This document shows positions 10,004 through 18,833 of a stretch of 64,000 nucleotides of DNA, piece after piece; the stretch's first letter is position 1, and each line of letters begins with the position of its first letter. Both the position numbers and the translations under genes were made by a program. The DNA comes from Amycolatopsis sp. MtRt-6 (GTDB lineage: Bacteria; Actinomycetota; Actinomycetes; Mycobacteriales; Pseudonocardiaceae), in contig NZ_JADWPD010000008.1 of the NCBI RefSeq assembly GCF_017308975.1, forward strand, positions 124,001 through 188,000, written 5' to 3'. The notes under the pieces were generated by a model. It was not told the DNA's origin. It worked only from the letters and a program-made list of their open reading frames with translations, and searched no databases.

Positions 10004-11626
10004 ATGACGACAGGCGAAAAGACCGGCGTCGAGATCGTGGACGCCGCACTGGCGGAGCGTGCCGCGCCGCTGGCCGAGCAGCTGGTCGCCGACCAGGCTG
10101 CTTCGAAGCTGGCGGCGCAGGACGCGACGCTCTGGGGGCCGGACGCCGAACCCGAGGCGTCGATCCGGCTGTCGTGGACGACGCTGCACAAGTCGTCGCG
10201 GCCGCTGATCGGCGAGATCGAGGCGCTGCGGACCGAGCTGCGGTCCGAGGGCGTCGACCGCGTGGTCCTGGCCGGCATGGGCGGCTCCTCGCTGGCGCCG
10301 GAGGTGATCACCGCGACCGACGGCGTCGCGCTGACCGTCCTCGACACCACCGACCCGGGCCAGGTCGCCGACGCCTTGGCGGGCGACCTCGAGCGCACGG
10401 TGATCGTGGTGTCGTCGAAGTCGGGCGGCACGGTCGAGACCGACAGCCACCGGCGGATCTTCGCGAAGGCGTTCGCCGACGCGGGGATCGACGCGGCCCG
10501 GCGGATCGTGGTCGTCACCGACCCGGGCTCGCCGTTCCAGGAACTGTCCGAAAAGGAGGGATACCGCAAGGTGTTCCTCGCCGACCCGCACGTCGGCGGC
10601 CGCTACTCGGCGCTGACCGCGTTCGGGCTCGTCCCGGCCGGGCTGGCCGGGGCGGACGTCGCCCGGCTGCTCGACCAGGCCGCTTCGGTGGCCGAGGACC
10701 TCGCGGCCGACTCCGCCGACAACCCGGCGGTCAAGCTGGCCGCCGCGTGGGCCGCCGCGCACGAGGCCGGCGCCGAGAAGGTCGTGCTGGCCGACACCGG
10801 CTCCGGGATCAAGGGCTTCCCCGACTGGGCGGAGCAGCTGATCGCGGAGTCCACCGGCAAGCAGGGCACCGGCCTGCTGCCGGTCGCGGTCGAGGGCCCG
10901 GAGGCGGCCGGCTTCGCCGACGCCGGCGACGACGCCACGGCCACCGCGGTCGGCAGCCCGCAGGGCGCGGCGAAGATCGCGGTCACCGGCTCGCTCGGCG
11001 CGCAGTTCCTGCTCTGGGAGTTCGCCACCGCGCTGGCCGGCCGGCTGCTCGGGATCAACCCGTTCGACCAGCCGGACGTCGAAGCCGCGAAGAAGGCGGC
11101 GCGCGCGCTGCTGGACGACCCGGAGAAGCTGAAGGGCGGCGAGACGGCGTCCAATGTGGACGGCCCGGTCGAGATCTTCGGTTCTTCCGGCGTGGCCACG
11201 GACGGCAGCCTCACCGACGTGATCCGGGCGTTCTTCGCTTCGGCGCCGGACGCCGGGTACATCGCGGTGCAGGCCTACCTCGACCGCCTCGACGACGCGT
11301 CGACGGCGGTGCTGCGCGGCGAGATCGCCAAGCGGACCGGGAAGCAGACGACGTTCGGCTGGGGCCCGCGGTTCCTGCACTCGACCGGCCAGTACCACAA
11401 GGGCGGGCACCAGAACGGCGTCTTCCTGCAGCTGACCGGCGCCGTCGAGCAGGACCTCGACGTGCCGGACCGGCCGTACACGCTGGGGCAGCTGCAGCAC
11501 GCGCAGGCCCTCGGCGACGGGCAGGTGCTCGCCGAGCACGGCCGCCCGGTGCTGCGCCTGCACCTGACCGACCGGGCCGCGGGCCTCGCGGCCGTCGTCC
11601 GCGCGGTACAGGAGGCCGGCGCATGA
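10004..11626 (+). CDS. pgi: glucose-6-phosphate isomerase, operon-encoded actinobacterial type
   Basis: This 540-residue protein interconverts glucose-6-phosphate and fructose-6-phosphate, returning carbon from the non-oxidative branch to G6P dehydrogenase. The sugar isomerase (SIS) signature VVSSKSGGTVETDSHR is present, and RVVLAGMGGSSLAPEVI marks the N-terminal SIS fold. The sequence looks like the divergent pgi found inside pentose phosphate operons of Streptomyces (my recollection) rather than the classical E. coli enzyme, so a second, standard pgi may exist elsewhere. ATG at 10004 follows tal by 8 bases; the ribosome site is weak. Its TGA overlaps the zwf ATG. Confidence 0.85.
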   Translation: MTTGEKTGVEIVDAALAERAAPLAEQLVADQAASKLAAQDATLWGPDAEPEASIRLSWTTLHKSSRPLIGEIEALRTELRSEGVDRVVLAGMGGSSLAPEVITATDGVALTVLDTTDPGQVADALAGDLERTVIVVSSKSGGTVETDSHRRIFAKAFADAGIDAARRIVVVTDPGSPFQELSEKEGYRKVFLADPHVGGRYSALTAFGLVPAGLAGADVARLLDQAASVAEDLAADSADNPAVKLAAAWAAAHEAGAEKVVLADTGSGIKGFPDWAEQLIAESTGKQGTGLLPVAVEGPEAAGFADAGDDATATAVGSPQGAAKIAVTGSLGAQFLLWEFATALAGRLLGINPFDQPDVEAAKKAARALLDDPEKLKGGETASNVDGPVEIFGSSGVATDGSLTDVIRAFFASAPDAGYIAVQAYLDRLDDASTAVLRGEIAKRTGKQTTFGWGPRFLHSTGQYHKGGHQNGVFLQLTGAVEQDLDVPDRPYTLGQLQHAQALGDGQVLAEHGRPVLRLHLTDRAAGLAAVVRAVQEAGA

Positions 11627-13146
11627 CGTGGACCAACCCGCTGCGCGATCCGCGGGACAAGCGGCTCCCGCGGATCGCCGGGCCGTCCAGCCTGGTGATC
11701 TTCGGCGTCACCGGCGACCTGGCCCGCAAGAAGCTGATGCCCGCCATCTACGACCTGGCCAACCGCGGGTTGCTGCCCGCGGGCTTCTCGCTCGTCGGGT
11801 TCGCCCGGCGCGACTGGGAGCACCAGGACTTCGGCGAGCTGGTGCACGACTCGGTCAAGGAGCACGCGCGGACGCCGTTCAAGGAGTCGGTGTGGAACCG
11901 GCTCGCCGAAGGCATCCGGTTCGTCCAGGGCACCTTCGACGACGACGAGGCCTTCGACCGGCTCGCGAAGACGGTCCGCGACCTCGACGAGGAGCGCGGC
12001 ACCGGCGGCAACACCGCGTTCTACCTGTCGATCCCGCCCGGCGCGTTCCCGGTGGTGACCAAGCAGCTGGCCCGCTCCGGGCTGGCGAACGCCGACGAGA
12101 AAACCTGGCGGCGTGTGGTCATCGAGAAGCCCTTCGGGCACGACCTGAAGAGCGCCGAAGAGCTGAACGCGATCGTCAACGACGTCTTCCCCGAGGAGTC
12201 GGTGTTCCGCATCGACCACTACCTCGGCAAGGAGACGGTGCAGAACATCCTGGCGCTGCGCTTCGCGAACCAGCTGTTCGAGCCGATCTGGAACGCCAAC
12301 TACGTCGACCACGTGCAGATCACCATGGCCGAGGACATCGGTCTCGGCGGCCGCGCGGGGTACTACGACGGCATCGGCGCCGCCCGGGACGTCATCCAGA
12401 ACCACTTGCTGCAGCTGCTCGCCTTCACCGCGATGGAGGAGCCGCTGTCGTTCGAGCCGCGGGCCCTGCGCGCGGAGAAGATCAAGGTCCTCTCGGGTAC
12501 CAAGCCGCTCGGGCCGCTGAGCCAGACGAGCGCGCGCGGGCAGTACGCGGGCGGCTGGCAGGGCGGCACGAAGGTGCCCGGCCTGCTGCAGGAAGAGGGC
12601 TTCGCGAAGGACTCGAAGACCGAGACCTACGCCGCGGTGACCCTCGAGGTCCAGAACCGCCGCTGGGCCGGGGTGCCGTTCTACCTGCGCACCGGCAAGC
12701 GGCTCGGCCGCCGCGTCACCGAGATCGCCGTCGTCTTCAAGCGGGCGCCGCACCTGCCGTTCGACTCGACGTCGACCGAGGAGCTGGGGCAGAACGCCCT
12801 GGTCATCCGGGTCCAGCCGGACGAGGGCATCACGCTGCGGTTCGGCTCGAAGGTGCCGGGGACCACGATGGAGGTCCGCGACGTCACCATGGACTTCGGG
12901 TACGGCCACGCGTTCACCGAGTCCTCCCCCGAGGCCTACGAGCGGCTGATCCTGGACGTCCTGCTCGGTGAGCCGTCGCTGTTCCCGGTGAACGAAGAGG
13001 TCGAGCTCTCCTGGAAGATCCTCGACCCGATCCTCGAGCACTGGGCGAAGGAAGGCGCGCCGGAGCAGTACGCGCCGGGCACGTGGGGCCCGCCGTCCGC
13101 CGACGAAATGCTGGAGCGCACCGGCCGGAAATGGAGGCGCCCGTGA
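11623..13146 (+). CDS. zwf: glucose-6-phosphate 1-dehydrogenase
   Basis: This 507-residue enzyme oxidises glucose-6-phosphate to 6-phosphogluconolactone with NAD(P)+, the entry step of the oxidative pentose phosphate pathway. The Rossmann motif GVTGDLARKKLMPAIYDLA is near the N-terminus and the substrate-binding signature RIDHYLGKE is in the middle. ATG at 11623 overlaps the pgi TGA (ATGA) and follows a GGAGG. It is coupled downstream to opcA by GTGA. Its activator OpcA is encoded next, so the two products are made together. Confidence 0.96.
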   Translation: MTWTNPLRDPRDKRLPRIAGPSSLVIFGVTGDLARKKLMPAIYDLANRGLLPAGFSLVGFARRDWEHQDFGELVHDSVKEHARTPFKESVWNRLAEGIRFVQGTFDDDEAFDRLAKTVRDLDEERGTGGNTAFYLSIPPGAFPVVTKQLARSGLANADEKTWRRVVIEKPFGHDLKSAEELNAIVNDVFPEESVFRIDHYLGKETVQNILALRFANQLFEPIWNANYVDHVQITMAEDIGLGGRAGYYDGIGAARDVIQNHLLQLLAFTAMEEPLSFEPRALRAEKIKVLSGTKPLGPLSQTSARGQYAGGWQGGTKVPGLLQEEGFAKDSKTETYAAVTLEVQNRRWAGVPFYLRTGKRLGRRVTEIAVVFKRAPHLPFDSTSTEELGQNALVIRVQPDEGITLRFGSKVPGTTMEVRDVTMDFGYGHAFTESSPEAYERLILDVLLGEPSLFPVNEEVELSWKILDPILEHWAKEGAPEQYAPGTWGPPSADEMLERTGRKWRRP

Positions 13147-14144
13147 TCATCGACCTGCCGTCCACCACGACTTCGGCACTCAACAAGAAGCTGGTGGAGA
13201 TCCGCGAACAGGGCGGGCAGGTCGCGCTCGGGCGCGTCCTGACGCTGGTGATCGTGGCCGACGACGACGCCAAGCTCGAAGAGGCGATCGAGGCGGCCAA
13301 CGGCGCGAGCCGCGAACACCCGTCCCGGGTGATCGTGGTGGCCAAGGGCGTCCGCACCGCGGCCCCGCGCATCGACGGCCAGATCCGGGTCGGCGGCGAC
13401 GCCGGCGCGAGCGAGGTCATCGTGCTGCGCCTGTACGGCCCGCTGGCCGCGCAGGGCCAGAGCGCGGTGGTGCCGCTGCTGCTGCCGGACGCGCCGATCG
13501 TCACCTGGTGGCCCAGCGCCGGCCCGAAGGACCCGGACAAGGACCCGCTCGGCGAGCTGGCCCAGCGCCGGATCACCGACTCGGCCGCGGAGAAGAACCC
13601 GGTCAAGGCGCTGACCACGCGCGCGAAGGCGTACACGGCCGGCGACACCGACCTGGCCTGGACGCGCCTGACGCACTGGCGCGCCCAGCTCGTCTCGGCG
13701 CTGGACCTGCCGCCGTACGAGAAGATCACCGCCGCGACGGTGACCGGCGAGGCCGACTCGCCGTCGACCGAGCTGCTGGCCGCCTGGCTGGCCGAGTACC
13801 TGAAGGTGCCGGTCAAGCGGGTCAAGAGCTCGGGCGCGGCCGGGATCATCTCGGTCACGCTCGAGCGCAAGTCGGGCGCGGTGGAGCTGCACCGCCCGGA
13901 CGGCCGCGTGGGCACGCTGACCCAGCCGGGCCAGCCGACCCGCCGGATCGCGCTGCAGCGGCGCAGCACGCAGGACTGCCTGATCGAGGAGCTGCGCCGG
14001 CTCGACCCGGACGAGGTCTACGAGGCGGCCCTGCACGGGCTGGGCAAGATCACGTCGGGCACGAACGGCAAGACGGGCACGCCGCCCAAGGCGGACGTCA
14101 CGTCGCCGGCCGCCGCGGCGGTGGCTTCGAAGGCACGCAAATGA
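13143..14144 (+). CDS. opcA: glucose-6-phosphate dehydrogenase assembly protein OpcA
   Basis: This 333-residue protein of the OpcA/OxPP-cycle protein family is needed in actinobacteria and cyanobacteria for active G6P dehydrogenase. The N-terminal start VIIDLPSTTTSALNKKL and the internal segment VVPLLLPDAPIVTWWPSAGP are typical. GTG at 13143 overlaps the zwf stop and is preceded by GGAGG; an ATG at 13131 would add four residues and is less likely. The C-terminus carries an Ala/Lys-rich tail. It is coupled to pgl by ATGA. Confidence 0.93.
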   Translation: MIIDLPSTTTSALNKKLVEIREQGGQVALGRVLTLVIVADDDAKLEEAIEAANGASREHPSRVIVVAKGVRTAAPRIDGQIRVGGDAGASEVIVLRLYGPLAAQGQSAVVPLLLPDAPIVTWWPSAGPKDPDKDPLGELAQRRITDSAAEKNPVKALTTRAKAYTAGDTDLAWTRLTHWRAQLVSALDLPPYEKITAATVTGEADSPSTELLAAWLAEYLKVPVKRVKSSGAAGIISVTLERKSGAVELHRPDGRVGTLTQPGQPTRRIALQRRSTQDCLIEELRRLDPDEVYEAALHGLGKITSGTNGKTGTPPKADVTSPAAAAVASKARK

Positions 14145-14920
14145 GCAAGACGGAAGTGGTCGTCTACGCGAACCAGGACATCCTGGCCGCCGCGGCGGCA
14201 GCCCGCCTGGTGACGCGGCTGGTCGACGTCCAGGCGGCCAAGGGGTCGGCGTCGCTGGTGCTGACGGGCGGCGGCACGGGCATCGCGGTGCTGTCGGAGC
14301 TGCGGGCGTCCTCGGCCCGCGACGCGATCGACTGGTCCCGCCTGGACATCTACTGGGGCGACGAGCGGTTCGTCCCGGCGGATTCGGACGAGCGGAACGA
14401 GAAGCAGGCCCGCGAGGCGTTGCTGGACCACGTCCCGCTGGACCCGAAGCGCGTCCACGCGATGGCGCCGTCGGACGGCGAGTTCGGTGACGACGTCGAC
14501 GCGGCAGCCGCGGCTTACGCCGACGTGCTGGCGTCGCAGGCGGGGCCCGAGGACCACGGCGACGTGCCGTCGTTCGACATCATGCTGCTGGGTCTCGGCG
14601 GGGAGGGGCACACGGCATCGGTGTTCCCGGAGTCCCCGGCGGTGTACGAGACGGAGCGGTCGGTGGTGGCGGTGCGGAACTGCCCGAAGCCACCGCCGAC
14701 CCGGGTTTCGCTGACGCTGCCGGCGATCCGGCGTGCTCGGGACGTGTGGCTGATGACGGCGGGCGAGGCGAAGGCCGACGCGGTGGCGTTGGCTCTGGCG
14801 GGAGCTGGGGAAGTGCAGCTGCCGGTGGCCGGGGCACGCGGGCACCGGCGGACGTTGTGGCTGCTGGATCGCGCTGCGGCGGGGAAGCTGACGAAGGTGT
14901 ATCAGCCGCCGACGGCTTGA
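14141..14920 (+). CDS. pgl: 6-phosphogluconolactonase (DevB type)
   Basis: This 259-residue enzyme hydrolyses 6-phosphogluconolactone to 6-phosphogluconate, directly using the zwf product. It has the NagB/DevB fold with LVLTGGGTGIAVL near the N-terminus, WGDERFVPADSDERNE, and GLGGEGHTASVFPESP. ATG at 14141 overlaps the opcA stop. It is the last gene of the operon and is followed by a strong hairpin. 6-phosphogluconate dehydrogenase (gnd) is not in this cluster, so it must be elsewhere. Confidence 0.94.
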   Translation: MSKTEVVVYANQDILAAAAAARLVTRLVDVQAAKGSASLVLTGGGTGIAVLSELRASSARDAIDWSRLDIYWGDERFVPADSDERNEKQAREALLDHVPLDPKRVHAMAPSDGEFGDDVDAAAAAYADVLASQAGPEDHGDVPSFDIMLLGLGGEGHTASVFPESPAVYETERSVVAVRNCPKPPPTRVSLTLPAIRRARDVWLMTAGEAKADAVALALAGAGEVQLPVAGARGHRRTLWLLDRAAAGKLTKVYQPPTA

Positions 14921-14930
14921 GTGTGTTCCA

Positions 14931-14966
14931 CGAAGACCCCCTCGGCTCGTGCTGAGGGGGTCTTCG
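14931..14966 (+). terminator. terminator of the pentose phosphate operon
   Basis: A perfect 13-bp inverted repeat (arms CGAAGACCCCCTC and GAGGGGGTCTTCG, 10-base loop) starts 10 bases after the pgl stop and is followed by CGTTT. It closes the tkt-to-pgl operon. Confidence 0.9.
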
Positions 14967-15057
14967 CGTTTCCGCCCATCGCGCCGGAAGCTGGGGCATC
15001 ATGGGGTGACGGCGGTCGCACGCTCCGTGGGCGACGCCTCCGGCGAGAGGGGAGCTC

Positions 15058-16539
15058 GTGGGAGACGCGGCTGTCTCGCTGCTCGTCCCGATCGCCGCCG
15101 CGGCGGACGACGACAGCCGGGGACGCGACGTGCTCGGCGTGCTCGTCCTCCTGGCGCTGATCGCCGGCGGTGCCTGGCTGTGGTCGACGGGCAAGGAGCA
15201 TGCCAAGGCGCAGGCGCGGATCACCGAGGCCAAGGCCAGGGATGCGGAGGCCGCGGACTGGCGCCGGGCGACCCGATGGGCCACCACGAGCAATCCCGGT
15301 CCTCCGGCGCCGCTGGCCTCGCCGCTCACACCCGATCGGGGGCCGCGGAGCGCGGACCAGGCCCGGCGGGCGATCCAGGACGCCCTGATCGCGCTCGCAG
15401 CGAGCATCGCGGAGGAAGCCCGCGCGCACGCGGACGCCCTGGGCTCGGACGCCGATCGATGGTGCCGGCCGGGCCGGTTCCGGGAAAGAAGCAACTACGA
15501 GTGGGGCCCGGCCCGCGACGGCACCCGGCTGACGCGGAGCGCCTTCGCGCGGGTTCTCGACATCATGGCGTGGGCGGACGCACGCCGCCGGCTGCTTTCG
15601 GGCGTCCACGACGATGCCGCGCGGCTGCTCGTCTCGACGACGAGCCCGTGCAAGAACAAGCTCGGCGAATTCCGCGACACCTCCCGGTGGGTGGGCGACG
15701 GGGAGGAGGTGCCGGTGCTCCCGCACGACCGCTGGCCGGCGTTCCTCGGCGACCTGCACGCCGCGCTCACGTCGATCGCCGACGATCTCCCGGCCCTTCC
15801 GCCGCCGGAGCCGCCGATCGTGCACCGGCCCGGCGAGGCCAAGCTCCGCGAGGACGTGTCGGCGGAGGCGATGACCGGGCAGCTCGACGCGTTCCTGACC
15901 CGGGTCGCGGCGCTGCGCGAGGCGGCCGCCGAGTGGCCGTTCGACATGGGCGGGCGGCTCGACGGCGGCGTCCTCGACGGGTTCGTCACGAGGGAGATCC
16001 GTGACCGGCTCGCGAAGGCGACCCCGGGCTTCGAGGCCGTGGCCCGGTGGAAGGCGAGCGACATCGCCCCCGCTGCACGGGCCCACATCCTTCTGGCCTA
16101 CCTGGACATCGCGCTCGGCTATCTGACGGAGGTACGCGGAAACATGGACAAGTACGCCCAGGACTCCGGCACGCAGCCGGGCGACCGGATCACCGTTTTC
16201 GTCGACACGAACCACGGCAACGTGAACGTGAAGAGCTCGATCGGCACGATCAACACCACCCTGGCACCGGTCGACGAGCGGGGTGACACCGAGCTGGCGG
16301 AGGCGATCCGCGCGCTCGGCGAGGCGGCCCGGAACGACCCCGACCTCACCGACGAGCGGCGGCAGGAAGTACTTCACCACGTGGAGGACATCGCGGAGGC
16401 CGCGGCCGAGCCCGGCGAGGAGCGCAAGCGCAGCCGCGCGAAGGCGGCACTGGCCGCCGTCACCGACGCCGCCAAGGGCGCTGCTCAGCTCGCCCAGACC
16501 GTCGACAGCTGGCACGACGTCATCGGCAAGCTGTTCTGA
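15058..16539 (+). CDS. membrane-anchored protein of unknown function with C-terminal repeat-like domain
   Basis: This 493-residue protein starts at GTG 15058 after a GAGAGGGGAG ribosome site. Residues about 20-45 form one transmembrane helix (VLGVLVLLALIAGGAWLW), followed by a charged, Ala-rich, mostly helical cytoplasmic region that includes SNYEWGPARDGTRLTRSAF. Near the C-terminus is a short beta-rich segment (VDTNHGNVNVKSSIGTIN), then an acidic helical stretch. I do not recognise a family. Codon use is like its neighbours. It lies alone between the pentose phosphate terminator and an orphan histidine kinase. The beta segment resembles, loosely, glycine/asparagine turns in bacterial effector-associated proteins; that is only an impression. 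Confidence 0.75.
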   Translation: MGDAAVSLLVPIAAAADDDSRGRDVLGVLVLLALIAGGAWLWSTGKEHAKAQARITEAKARDAEAADWRRATRWATTSNPGPPAPLASPLTPDRGPRSADQARRAIQDALIALAASIAEEARAHADALGSDADRWCRPGRFRERSNYEWGPARDGTRLTRSAFARVLDIMAWADARRRLLSGVHDDAARLLVSTTSPCKNKLGEFRDTSRWVGDGEEVPVLPHDRWPAFLGDLHAALTSIADDLPALPPPEPPIVHRPGEAKLREDVSAEAMTGQLDAFLTRVAALREAAAEWPFDMGGRLDGGVLDGFVTREIRDRLAKATPGFEAVARWKASDIAPAARAHILLAYLDIALGYLTEVRGNMDKYAQDSGTQPGDRITVFVDTNHGNVNVKSSIGTINTTLAPVDERGDTELAEAIRALGEAARNDPDLTDERRQEVLHHVEDIAEAAAEPGEERKRSRAKAALAAVTDAAKGAAQLAQTVDSWHDVIGKLF

Positions 16540-16872
16540 CCCCGAACCGCTGAGCGACGACCTGCGGTCCATGGCGGCCCGAGAACTACCGCCGGGTGAC
16601 CACACATGGGTAACATGATTCCCACGATGTGGTCATCTTCGCGCACACTGGGAAACAGAGCTCTCACGTTGGGTAGCACTCCACTCCAACTCTGCTCCGT
16701 ACAGCGTAACCGACTACGGAATCCGGCCGTCGAAGCGTCGCGCACGGGTGAAACTAACCGTCTCCGTACGCCACCTCGTTAGCATCCGCACATTTGTCTG
16801 GCTCCGCGCGTCCCGATCGGGCCCCGAGCGCCTCTCACCATCAAGTCCACAAGACGAATGGGGTCGCCAGCG
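16540..16872. other. intergenic region with a dyad
   Basis: This 333-base gap upstream of the histidine kinase gene holds no convincing reading frame. It is less GC-rich than the genes and contains one dyad, arms TGACCACA (16597-16604) and TGTGGTCA (16628-16635) with a partial TGGG/CCCA inner match, which could be a regulator site or a weak terminator for the gene before it. Confidence 0.4.
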
Positions 16873-18072
16873 ATGAGTACAGAGGGACTCTCGATTCCAG
16901 GCATCTCGATCGCCGGCTCGGGGCCATCGGCCGCCGAGCGGGTGCGCAAGCGCGGGTTGAGCCTGTTCGGCTCGGTGCCGCGCCCCGCTGTGGTCACGTT
17001 CGCCATCGAGGCGGCCGCCGTCATCCTGGCCGTGCTCGACGTCTGGCTGGTCATTCCCGAGAAGGCCCAGCCGTACTCCATCTGGCTCTCCGGCGCGGCC
17101 TGCCTCGCGGTGGTGTTCCGCCGGAAGTTCCCGTTCCTCGCCGTGCTCGTCGCCGTCCCCGGCTTCCTGGCCGGCTGGGCCCAGCTCGCGTCGATGATCA
17201 CGCTCGGCATGCTCGCCACCCGCCGTCAGCTGCACTGGCAGGTCTGGGTCGGCGCCGCGCTGGTGTGGACGTGCCGGTTCGTGCAGTGGCCGCTGGAGGA
17301 CTTCGCCGAGCTCAGCTGGCGCGAGCACATCCTCGACGGCATCTACGGCGTCCTCGTCGCCGGCATGCCGATCGCGATCGGGCTGCTCGTCGGCGCGCGC
17401 ACGGAGGTTTCGAACAAGCTCGCCGAGCTGGCCACGAGCCGCGACCGCGAGCGCCGCTTCCACGCCGACGCCGTCCGCGCCGAGGAACGCGCCCGGCTGG
17501 CCCGCGAGATGCACGACGTCGTCTCGCACCAGATCACGCTGATCGCCATGCAGGCCGGCGCGCTGCAGGCCCAGACCACCGACGACCGCGCGCAGGAGAC
17601 CGCGCAGGTCATCCGCATGTTGTCCAAGCGAACCCTGGAGGAGCTGCGGTCGCTGGTCAGCGTGCTGCGAGCGGGCTCGGACGACGACGGCCCGCGGCCG
17701 GGCATCAACGAGCTCGACCGGCTGATCAGGACCTCGGACGTCCCGGTGCACCTGACGGTGGAGCACCTGCCGGAGGCCCTGCCCAACCAGGTGTCCGCGG
17801 CGGCCTACCGGACGGTGCAGGAGTGCCTGACGAACGTCCACAAGCACGCCCCGGGCGCGACGGCGACGATCCGCATCCAGGGTGAGCACGGCGCGCTCAA
17901 GATCGAGGTCCGCAACGAGCGCGCGAGCCGCCCGACGGAGGGGTTGCCGTCGGGCGGCCACGGCTTGACGGGGTTGGCCGAGCGAGCGCGTCTGCTGGGC
18001 GGAAGCTTCGAGACATCGGGAACGGAGGACGGCGGCTTCCGCGTCCGGGCGCGGTATCCGCTGGACCGCTGA
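16873..18072 (+). CDS. sensor histidine kinase, NarL-system type (orphan)
   Basis: This 399-residue membrane kinase has about five N-terminal transmembrane segments, then a HisKA_3 dimerisation domain with the phospho-accepting histidine in EMHDVVSHQITLIAM, and a HATPase_c domain with the N-box YRTVQECLTNVHKHA and the glycine box GGHGLTGLAERA. Kinases of this type phosphorylate LuxR-type response regulators. None is encoded next door, so it is an orphan or works with a regulator elsewhere. ATG at 16873 is used; an in-frame ATG at 16858 is an alternative. No sensor domain is seen apart from the membrane segments. Confidence 0.88.
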   Translation: MSTEGLSIPGISIAGSGPSAAERVRKRGLSLFGSVPRPAVVTFAIEAAAVILAVLDVWLVIPEKAQPYSIWLSGAACLAVVFRRKFPFLAVLVAVPGFLAGWAQLASMITLGMLATRRQLHWQVWVGAALVWTCRFVQWPLEDFAELSWREHILDGIYGVLVAGMPIAIGLLVGARTEVSNKLAELATSRDRERRFHADAVRAEERARLAREMHDVVSHQITLIAMQAGALQAQTTDDRAQETAQVIRMLSKRTLEELRSLVSVLRAGSDDDGPRPGINELDRLIRTSDVPVHLTVEHLPEALPNQVSAAAYRTVQECLTNVHKHAPGATATIRIQGEHGALKIEVRNERASRPTEGLPSGGHGLTGLAERARLLGGSFETSGTEDGGFRVRARYPLDR

Positions 18073-18167
18073 CCTCCGGCCCCCGGTATCCACCTTACCG
18101 GCGGGCACCGACGATTTCGGATCGTGTGACGCCGCCCCGGGAACTGTCGATGGGCGCCGGTGGCGGG

Positions 18168-18314
18168 GCATCACGCGTGATCCGGCGGGCTTCTCGCGTG
18201 TCCGGAGAGGCATCATGCGTGATTGAGCGGGCATCACGGTGATGCCCCGCTGATCACGCGTAAAGCCTCGCTGATCACGCGTGATGCCTGGCTGATCACG
18301 GGAGATGCCCCGCT
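18168..18314. repeat. 21-bp tandem/palindromic repeat array
   Basis: About seven units follow each other at a 21-base period (starts near 18168, 18189, 18210, 18231, 18252, 18273, 18294). The core is ATCACGCGTGAT, itself a palindrome; units right of about 18238 read as the inverse of those on the left. It lies in the gap between the convergent histidine kinase and rbpA genes, before the rbpA terminator. On the minus strand the 21-base period would read as an Ile-Thr-Arg-Asp-Gln-rich heptad, but no start or gene context supports translation. Confidence 0.75.
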
Positions 18315-18338
18315 GGGCACGGAACGAGCGCACGAAAA

Positions 18339-18364
18339 GCCACCCCGAGGGGTCCCGGGGTGGC
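18339..18364 (-). terminator. rbpA terminator
   Basis: A 9-bp perfect stem (GCCACCCCG / CGGGGTGGC) with an 8-base loop lies just past the rbpA stop and can serve transcripts arriving from either side. Confidence 0.75.
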
Positions 18365-18380
18365 GTTCGGCTGAGGAGAC

Positions 18381-18725
18381 TTAGAGGATTTCCCGGCGCT
18401 TGCGCAGGCGGTCGAGCGCCTCCGCCAGGATGGCCTCGCCGTCGGCGTCGCTGCGCCGCTCCTTCACGTACGCGAGGTGGGTCTTGTACGGCTCGGTCCG
18501 TGGGGCGGCCGGCGGGTTCTTCTCGTCCTGCCCACCCGGGAGCCCGCAGCGGGGGCAGTCCCACTCGTCGGGGATTTCCGCGTCGAGCGCGAACGACGGC
18601 CGTGCCTCGTGCCCGTTGGCACACCAGTAGGAGATGCGGCGGCGCGGCGCCGACTCTCCCCGTTCCGATTCGCCCGTAGGACCGGCACCCACCCGGGTGC
18701 CCCGAATCGCGTTACCGCCAACCAT
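18381..18725 (-). CDS. rbpA: RNA polymerase-binding protein RbpA
   Basis: This 114-residue protein binds RNA polymerase and the principal sigma factor and stabilises the open promoter complex in actinobacteria. The N-terminal tail (GNAIRGTRVGAG) is followed by a zinc-binding core with YWCANGHE and WDCPRCGLPG, then the linker and the C-terminal sigma-interaction helices ending in EALDRLRKRREIL. The Cys/His set indicates a zinc-binding RbpA like that of Streptomyces, unlike the M. tuberculosis form, which lacks it. ATG at 18725 follows GAGGA. It is transcribed in the same direction as secG and is about 110 bases downstream of it. Confidence 0.96.
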   Translation of the reverse strand: MVGGNAIRGTRVGAGPTGESERGESAPRRRISYWCANGHEARPSFALDAEIPDEWDCPRCGLPGGQDEKNPPAAPRTEPYKTHLAYVKERRSDADGEAILAEALDRLRKRREIL

Positions 18726-18833
18726 GAATCCTCACACCTAGGAATCGGCGGCGCGCCCCCCAATAGGCACGCCGAATCGCTGCGTCCCGCCGTCTCGACC
18801 CGGTCGCGGCCGACGAACGGGACGCCGGACGCC

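Noticed and set aside
10174..13146. A 990-codon frame that appears to fuse pgi and zwf
   Set aside because: Its first half is an out-of-frame reading of pgi with random-looking composition; only the part from 11623 is the real zwf protein.
16540..16872. A tRNA or other structured RNA gene
   Set aside because: No cloverleaf arms or TPsiC-like segment could be found; no tRNA was recognised anywhere in the window.
18168..18314. A CRISPR array
   Set aside because: The units are contiguous at 21 bases with no unique spacers, and no cas genes are nearby.
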